Assembly (NCBI GenBank): GCA_041675285.1
Contig: JBAYTZ010000008.1
Location: forward strand, 62,001-126,000
Length of the DNA: 64,000 bases
Direction of reading: 5' to 3'
DNA from: Candidatus Delongbacteria bacterium
Lineage (GTDB): Bacteria; CAIWAD01
Shown here: positions 58,665 through 64,000 of the stretch, in pieces
Numbering within the stretch: the first letter of the stretch is position 1
Layout: each line of letters starts with the position of its first letter
The notes under the pieces: generated by a model
What the model saw: only the letters and a program-made list of their open reading frames with translations
The model's database searches: none
Told to the model about the DNA's origin: nothing
Position numbers and translations under genes: made by a program

Positions 58665-61600
58665 TTACTTGAGCAGCACGGCCTTCAGGGTGTGGGACTG
58701 CCCACCCGCCGTCAGCGTGCAGAAGTAGACGCCCGAGCCAAAGCGCGTGGCGTCCCAGGTCACCTGGTGGCGACCCGCGCCGCGCACGCCCAGGTCCAGC
58801 TCCTCCACCAGCGCGCCGCGCAGGTCGTGCACGCTCAAGGTGGCCGCCGCCAGCGCAGGCTGCGTCCAGTGGATGGTGGTGCTGGGGTTGAAGGGATTGG
58901 GATAGTTGGGCTCCACCGCGAAGGTGAGTTCCCGGCCCTCGCCCAGGCCGGACTCCATGTCGATGATCATCACGCCGTAGGAGTGGGTCTCGTCCTGACC
59001 GGCGAAGTCGGCCACGACGTAGTAGTCGCCCGCCGGCACGTTGGGCAGGGTCAGGATCTCGCCCTGGGGTCCGGCGCCGTTGTTGTCCGCGGCCGCGCCG
59101 CAGCTGGATTCGGGCTGCGCGCAGTTGCCCAGCAGCAGCAGCACTTCGTCCGCGTCCCCGTCGCCGTGCATGGAGATCTGCAGGTCCGTGGTCTGGCTGA
59201 GCACCAGCCGGATCACCTCGTCGCGACCCGGGCTGTCGATGGCGCCCGGGCAGCCCGTCCCGTCGTGATGCGTGTTCAGGGGGGCCGGGCGCGCGGCCTG
59301 GTAGATGTCGTGGAAATTGCCCACGTCGACGTAGTTGTCGCAGGGATCCTCGGGTCCGCCCGCCAGGCCCAAGGTCAGCGAGTAGTTCTGCGGGACCGGC
59401 ACGCCGTCGAAGGAGTTGTTGCCGATCACCACGAAGTACTGGCCCGCCGGCAGGTTCTCATAGGTCAGCTCCTCCGGCGCGCAGGCCAGGTTGTCGTCCA
59501 CGTTGGCCAGCACGGAGCCGGCGGGATCCAGGTCGGTGAGGAAGAGGGCCGCGTCGAGGGCGTCCACGGCGCAGCTCAGGTGGATCGTCCGGGGCTCCGT
59601 CAGCGTGAAGCGGAACCAGTCCATGTCGCGCTGGCCGGCGTTGGCCCAGGTGGTGCCGCAGACCGTCTCGCCCAGCGCGATCTCGCCGTAGCTGGAGTTG
59701 GGCGGCGTGGCGTTCCAGCCCTCGTTGGGCTCCACCTCGGGCGTGCCGACGCACTCCACAGGCACGTGGCCCGAGCAGGGGTCGCCCAGGCAGGTCAGGC
59801 TCAACTCGTAGCTCTGGGGCGTCGTGATGTCGGGATCGCCGTCGTGCTCCACCACCAGGTAGTAGGCCCCGCCCGGCAGGTCGTGGAAGGTGATGGTCTC
59901 GTTGAAGCAGCGCGGGAAGGTGTTGGCGCTGGCCAGCACCTGGCCGCCCTGGGCGAACTCGCGCAGGCTGAGCCGGCCGTCGAACTCGGAGACCCGCAGC
60001 TGGGCGATGATGTCCCCGCCGAAGTGCGTGTAGAGGTACCAGTCGGTGTCCGTGTTCGTGCCGTCGGCCAGCACCGTGCCGCAGCGCGTGTCGAAGCAGC
60101 GGATCACGTCGAAGCTGGCGTTGCCGTCGTTCCAGCCCTCGTTGGGCTCGGTCTCCGGCGTGCCCGTGCACTCCACGGGTCCGCAGCTGGGGGAGGGCGT
60201 GTAGATCAGCGCCACGTTGTCGGCCATCAGCGCGCCTTCGCCCTGGTAGTAGTACTGCAGGCCGATGGTCCCGGTGGAATTCTCGATGCCCGCGCCGGCC
60301 CAGGCCAGGTCGTTCTCATTCATGTCCAGGTAGTTGACCTGGATGATGCCGCCGGCGTTCAGGATCAGCTGGAACGTGTAGCTCCCGCCGCCCCCGCCGT
60401 AGGGCGGCACGGCCTGGAACTGCACGATGAAGCGCTCGGGCTCGGAGCGCGTGTAGACCGTGCCCCCCGCGCCCGGATTGAGGTCGTCCCAGAACATGGC
60501 GATCAGGTTGTCCGGGCTCCAACCGTCGGAGGGGGTGGGGAAGGGCTGGGGGCTCAGGCTGGTGAAGCCCGCGCCGAAGGTCACGTAGCCGTTGGACCCC
60601 ACGTAGAGCTCGCTCCAGCTCTGGTCGTAGAAGGGGAAGTCGAAGCCGATGGCGATGGGTCCGGTGTTGGAGTCGTCCGTCAGGCCCAGGGGCGTGCCCG
60701 TGCCGGAGATGTCCACCCACTCGAACTCGGGGCCGCTGGGATTCTCGGAATTGATCCACATGTAGCCGAAGGCGTCCGGACCGCCGAAGGAGGGCGGGCT
60801 GCCCCAGTAGCCCGTGTCCGCGTTGCTGGCCGCGGACTCGCCGGCCGTGAACTCCGCCGTGACCGTGTAGGTGTAGGTCACGTCCATCTCGCTGCCCAGG
60901 CCCGCGTTGTCCTCGAAGACGGACTCCGTGGTCTCGGCGATGGGCTCGCCGTCGCGGTAGACGTGATACACGATGAACTCGCGCTCGGCGGGCCGGGTCA
61001 GCGCCTGCCAGGTGGCCAGCGCCTGTTCCTTGGACTGGCCCTGTTCGCGCATCAGGCGCTGGACGGCCTCGGCCTCGCTGCGCGGCCAGTCCGCGCCGAA
61101 GGTGGCGCTCAGCAGGCCCGGGTTGACGGGGTGGAACCAGCTCAGCGTGGTGCGCGAGAGCAGGCCGTCGCTGGCGCTCAGGCCGAAGGGCGGCCACTGG
61201 TAGCTCACCACGGAGAAGCCCCAGTTGAGCGTGAAGCGCGTGTTGGCCGCCTCGGTGGCGTCCACGGCCCGCAGCCGGTAGGTGACCTGCGTACCCGCCG
61301 GCTGGTGGGGAATGCTGGCCGTCCAGCTGTCGCCGGCGCCCTGGGTCATGGCCACGCTCTGCTCGGCCCCGCCGTTGAGCGCGTAGAGCACGTGGGCCTG
61401 CGCCACGCCGGTCTCGTCGGTGATCTGCGCCGTGATCGGGTAGCCGCCGGGCAGTTCGGTCTCCGTGTCCTGGAGCGGCGCGTCGTGGGTGATCCAGGGG
61501 GCGCGGAAGTCGCCCTCCTGGGGCACGTAGGAGATGAGCAGCTCATTGCCCAGGAAGCCGCCCTCGCCGTCGTAGTTCACCAGCAGGCCGATGCTGCCGT

Positions 61601-63665
61601 CGGCGTTCTCGATGCCCGCCGTGGCGCCGTGAAGGTCGGTGGGATCCAGCTCCAGGTACTGCACGTCGATGGCGCCGTCGGAGTGGAGGATGATCTGGAA
61701 GCTGTTGTTCGCCGTCTGTCCCAGGCGCTGCACGTTGTGCCACTCGACGATGAAGCGCCCGTTGGCCGGGTCGTCCCAGGTGTAGAGGGCGCCGCTTTCG
61801 CCGCCGGGCACGAAGAGGTCGTTCCAGAGCGCGTAGATGGCGTCGTTGGGCGTCTCGCTGGAGGGCAGTGCGCCGTTCCAGTAGGGCGTGGCCGGTCCCG
61901 TGAAGGCCAGGTAGCCGTTGGTGCTGACCTGCACGGACGTGTAGTTGAAGTCGTAGTAGGGGAAGGCCCAGGGCAGCTCGATGCTGACGGCGCCGTCATC
62001 CCCGCTCAAGGCCAGTTGCTGGCCCGTGTCGGCGATCTCCACCCAGCCGTACTCCGGACCCTGGGGATCCAGGCTGGAGATCCACGTGTAGCCCAGCTCG
62101 TCCGGTCCGCCCTGGGTGGGCCGGTCCGGCGTGGGGGCGACCTGGATCTCGAAGGCGCCCGAGCCGGTCCAGGTGTGGCTGACCATCAGGTGGTAGGTGC
62201 CGGCCTCGAGGAAGACCTCGCGCAGCCGCGCGGCGCCCGCGGGCACCTGGCAGTTGGACCAGCCGGCCTGGGCCAGCAGCTCGCCGCCCTCGCAGGGGTT
62301 GGTGCTGAACAGGTAGAGGGCCACGTCGGTGGCCGTGCCGGCCTGGCAGGCGTCGAAGTCCCAGAAGCCCGCGGCGGGCAGCGTGACGTCCACGCCCTTA
62401 TCCGGGCCCGGGCCCGAGTAGACGTTCACGCCGTCACTGGTGGTGCCCGTCAGCAGGCCGGGGGCCGTGAAGGTCGCCACTTGGTCGTTGTAGCCCTCGC
62501 AGGGCGTGTAGACGTTGAGCTCGAAGGGGCCCTCCGTGCCGCCGCTGCTAACCAGCAGGTGGTAGCTGCCGGCGGCCAGGGTAAGGTTGCTCAGGCTGGC
62601 TGCGGTGGGGTTGCCCAGCGTGCACGAGCCCCAGGTGGAGGAGGCCACGAGCGTGCCGCCCGCGCAGGGATTGGCCGTGTAGAGATAGAGGCGGACATCG
62701 GAGACGGTGTTCTCCGAGCAGGGGTCGAAGGTGAAGATCCCGCCCTGGCCCGCGTCGATGTCGAAGCCCACCTCGCGCAGGCCGTCGTTGTTCAGCACGT
62801 CCCAGCCCGCGCTGGTGTCGCCGCTCAGAACGCCGGGCAGCTCGGCCTGGACGGTGTCGTCCTGGTAGCCGATGCAGGGATCCGGCGGGCACTCGGCGAA
62901 GCTCATGTCCAGCTCATAGTCCCCGGTGGACGCGACGCTGTAGCCGTCGACGACCACGTAGTACTGGCCGGGCTCCAGGCAGCAGGCCAGGTAGGAGCGC
63001 CAGCTGCCGAAGTCGCAGACGGGGATGTCGTCGTCCGCGGCCACGGGCACCAGGTCGCTGTCCAGGATCGCCAGCGCCGTGTCGTAGGTGGTGCCCGGCC
63101 GGCAGCTGTTAAGGGTCACCTGGGTGGCTTCCTCCAGCTCGAGCAGGTACCAGGCGTCCGGGGCCGAGAAGCTCGTGGTCGGGAAGTAGCCGAAGTCGCA
63201 CTGGACAGGCGGCGCGGGCAGCGGGTTGAGCAGCACGTCCGTCTTGTCCACGGTGGTGCCCGTGTCGGTCCAGGTGGTGCCCCAGCTGACGTCGGGGACG
63301 GGCGTGGCGTCGTCCGGACCGTCGCCGCCGTCGCGCTCGGCGTGCTGGGTGCGGCCGGCCAGCGGGAAGAGCCGCGCCTGCAGCCAGGCCGGGATGGGCG
63401 CGCCCTGGGCCTTCAACTCCGCGTAGAGCGCGTCGTCGGAGCCGGGGGCAAAGAGTCCGGGCGTCGGCGCGGCGGCGTCCACCGGCAGGCGGGAGGCGTA
63501 CTCGCGCTCCAGCTCGGGCAGACTTTGGTGGCCCAGCGCCGCCTTGGCCTCCAGCAGGGGGCGCAGCGGCGGGGTCTGGGCGGCCTGGGCGAGGCCGGCG
63601 GACAGCAGCAGGGGGACCCAGAGGGACGCCCTGAGGACATGGGGAAGAGGATGGCCTGATCGCAT
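58665..63665 (-). CDS. Giant exported multi-domain protein, paralog of the 2092-aa protein
   Basis: 1666 aa from the ATG at 63665. This start is preferred over an in-frame ATG at 63797 because AAGGA lies 7 bp upstream and the signal peptide (MRSGHPLPHVLRASLWVPLLLSAGLAQA) begins there. A ~100-residue helical stretch is followed by three PPC-like domains. Next come one complete module (GGPDELGYTW beta-sandwich, Ig-like, FN3-like with the helical insert PRSEAEAVQRLM...) and a second beta-sandwich (GGPDAFGYMW). Two EVEPNEGWN PPC domains, the CDNYVDVGNFHDI domain and the FlgD-like tail (YPNPFNPSTTI, to LKAVLLK) complete it. The C-terminal ~500 residues closely match the 2092-aa neighbour, so the array arose by duplication with internal module gain or loss. 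Confidence 0.9.
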   Translation of the reverse strand: MRSGHPLPHVLRASLWVPLLLSAGLAQAAQTPPLRPLLEAKAALGHQSLPELEREYASRLPVDAAAPTPGLFAPGSDDALYAELKAQGAPIPAWLQARLFPLAGRTQHAERDGGDGPDDATPVPDVSWGTTWTDTGTTVDKTDVLLNPLPAPPVQCDFGYFPTTSFSAPDAWYLLELEEATQVTLNSCRPGTTYDTALAILDSDLVPVAADDDIPVCDFGSWRSYLACCLEPGQYYVVVDGYSVASTGDYELDMSFAECPPDPCIGYQDDTVQAELPGVLSGDTSAGWDVLNNDGLREVGFDIDAGQGGIFTFDPCSENTVSDVRLYLYTANPCAGGTLVASSTWGSCTLGNPTAASLSNLTLAAGSYHLLVSSGGTEGPFELNVYTPCEGYNDQVATFTAPGLLTGTTSDGVNVYSGPGPDKGVDVTLPAAGFWDFDACQAGTATDVALYLFSTNPCEGGELLAQAGWSNCQVPAGAARLREVFLEAGTYHLMVSHTWTGSGAFEIQVAPTPDRPTQGGPDELGYTWISSLDPQGPEYGWVEIADTGQQLALSGDDGAVSIELPWAFPYYDFNYTSVQVSTNGYLAFTGPATPYWNGALPSSETPNDAIYALWNDLFVPGGESGALYTWDDPANGRFIVEWHNVQRLGQTANNSFQIILHSDGAIDVQYLELDPTDLHGATAGIENADGSIGLLVNYDGEGGFLGNELLISYVPQEGDFRAPWITHDAPLQDTETELPGGYPITAQITDETGVAQAHVLYALNGGAEQSVAMTQGAGDSWTASIPHQPAGTQVTYRLRAVDATEAANTRFTLNWGFSVVSYQWPPFGLSASDGLLSRTTLSWFHPVNPGLLSATFGADWPRSEAEAVQRLMREQGQSKEQALATWQALTRPAEREFIVYHVYRDGEPIAETTESVFEDNAGLGSEMDVTYTYTVTAEFTAGESAASNADTGYWGSPPSFGGPDAFGYMWINSENPSGPEFEWVDISGTGTPLGLTDDSNTGPIAIGFDFPFYDQSWSELYVGSNGYVTFGAGFTSLSPQPFPTPSDGWSPDNLIAMFWDDLNPGAGGTVYTRSEPERFIVQFQAVPPYGGGGGSYTFQLILNAGGIIQVNYLDMNENDLAWAGAGIENSTGTIGLQYYYQGEGALMADNVALIYTPSPSCGPVECTGTPETEPNEGWNDGNASFDVIRCFDTRCGTVLADGTNTDTDWYLYTHFGGDIIAQLRVSEFDGRLSLREFAQGGQVLASANTFPRCFNETITFHDLPGGAYYLVVEHDGDPDITTPQSYELSLTCLGDPCSGHVPVECVGTPEVEPNEGWNATPPNSSYGEIALGETVCGTTWANAGQRDMDWFRFTLTEPRTIHLSCAVDALDAALFLTDLDPAGSVLANVDDNLACAPEELTYENLPAGQYFVVIGNNSFDGVPVPQNYSLTLGLAGGPEDPCDNYVDVGNFHDIYQAARPAPLNTHHDGTGCPGAIDSPGRDEVIRLVLSQTTDLQISMHGDGDADEVLLLLGNCAQPESSCGAAADNNGAGPQGEILTLPNVPAGDYYVVADFAGQDETHSYGVMIIDMESGLGEGRELTFAVEPNYPNPFNPSTTIHWTQPALAAATLSVHDLRGALVEELDLGVRGAGRHQVTWDATRFGSGVYFCTLTAGGQSHTLKAVLLK

Positions 63666-63844
63666 GGCGGTTCCTTGTGCTGTTCGGCTCATGGTGCTTG
63701 TGTGACGTTGAGTGCCCGCGAGGTGGCGAAAGCGCGGTTTCCCGGCTTGCGTCGGTCCCGGCGGGCCGGCAGGCACTATGTAGGATGAGCCGGGCAATTC
63801 CCCGAGCGCAAGTTGCCCGGCGGCGAACTTCGTGGAGGGACAGA

Positions 63845-63872
63845 GAAACGGGGCCCCGCGGGGCCCCGTTTC
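63845..63872 (-). terminator. GC-rich terminator of the third giant gene
   Basis: GAAACGGGGCCCC (63845-63857) pairs perfectly with GGGGCCCCGTTTC (63860-63872) around GC, a 13-bp stem. It lies 23 bp after the stop at 63896 on the minus strand. Confidence 0.85.
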
Positions 63873-63895
63873 AGAATCGGCTGGTCTGGGTCGGC

Positions 63896-64000
63896 TTACT
63901 TGAGCAGCACGGCCTTCAGGGTGTGGGACTGCCCACCCGCCGCGAGCGTGCAGAAGTAGACGCCCGAGCCGAAGCGCGTGGCGTCCCAGGTCACCTGGTG
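63896..64000 (-). CDS. C-terminal end of a third giant paralog (truncated by window edge)
   Basis: 34 codons and a TAA stop are visible on the minus strand. They read HQVTWDATRFGSG...FCTLAAGGQSHTLKAVLLK, identical to the end of the FlgD-like tail of the 1666-aa protein except T to A in FCTL(T/A)AGG. The DNA is also nearly identical to both other copies. The gene must continue beyond 64000. Confidence 0.9.
   Translation of the reverse strand, partial: HQVTWDATRFGSGVYFCTLAAGGQSHTLKAVLLK

Overview
The window is 64 kb of bacterial chromosome. It is very GC-rich (roughly 70% by eye), except the first ~2.6 kb, which is nearer 50%. Genes are tightly packed, with ATGA and GTGA overlaps and many GTG starts. 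No rRNA, tRNA, CRISPR array, insertion sequence or phage gene was seen. Many secreted proteins end in a FlgD-like/Ig-like C-terminal domain opened by a W/FPNPFNPSTT-type motif. Together with a GroES-family protein carrying an internal insert, a PorV/PorQ-like barrel and TAnnTTTG-like promoter motifs, this suggests the FCB superphylum, perhaps one of its uncultured high-GC phyla (Delongbacteria, Eisenbacteria, Krumholzibacteria or KSB1 type). The phylum itself cannot be fixed from the sequence alone.

Layout. 1-11.6 kb is a block of exported proteins: a truncated low-GC propeller/CarboxypepD-like protein (minus strand, running off the left edge), a two-LTD protein, a subtilisin-like protease, a parallel beta-helix protein with five exact 30-residue repeats, and a two-gene unit ending in a MopE-like D-rich repeat protein. 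11.8-20.5 kb holds an RsbU/SpoIIE-type phosphatase, a DinB protein, a cytochrome c5-like lipoprotein, an apparent pseudo-phosphatase, a chemoreceptor and a secreted esterase. 20.7-26.5 kb runs PrpD-family, ABC-2 exporter (ATPase and permease), TruD and isoaspartyl peptidase. 26.8-28.3 kb (minus) is a GroES-like gene behind two DUF2059-like paralogs. 28.5-34.5 kb is one long overlapping operon: SufE-like, DppA, a TrpF-like protein lacking the catalytic Cys, YjbQ, two GT4 glycosyltransferases and an M23 peptidase. A PpiD-like foldase follows on the minus strand.

36.6-46.9 kb is a cell-envelope and cofactor block: CdsA, a second SpoIIE phosphatase, BirA, CoaX, an Amidase_3, a lipoprotein, an NrnA-like DHH phosphoesterase and a PorV-like barrel. 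47.3-52.1 kb carries a biotin-dependent carboxyltransferase, a K+ channel/RCK protein, a YifB/ComM ATPase and a GxxExxY protein. 52.2-64 kb (minus) is a tandem array of at least three paralogous giant exported proteins (2092 aa, about 1666 aa, and one cut by the right edge). Their C-terminal DNA and downstream hairpins are nearly identical.

The most unusual features are three. First, the giant-protein array has a repeated beta-sandwich / Ig / FN3 module whose FN3 domain carries a conserved helical insert. Second, a family of long inverted repeats made of CACGAAG-like heptamers begins 2-25 bp after five stop codons. Third, a TAYYTTG motif recurs in front of five leading genes. Functional assignments rest on motifs read by eye; no database search was possible.
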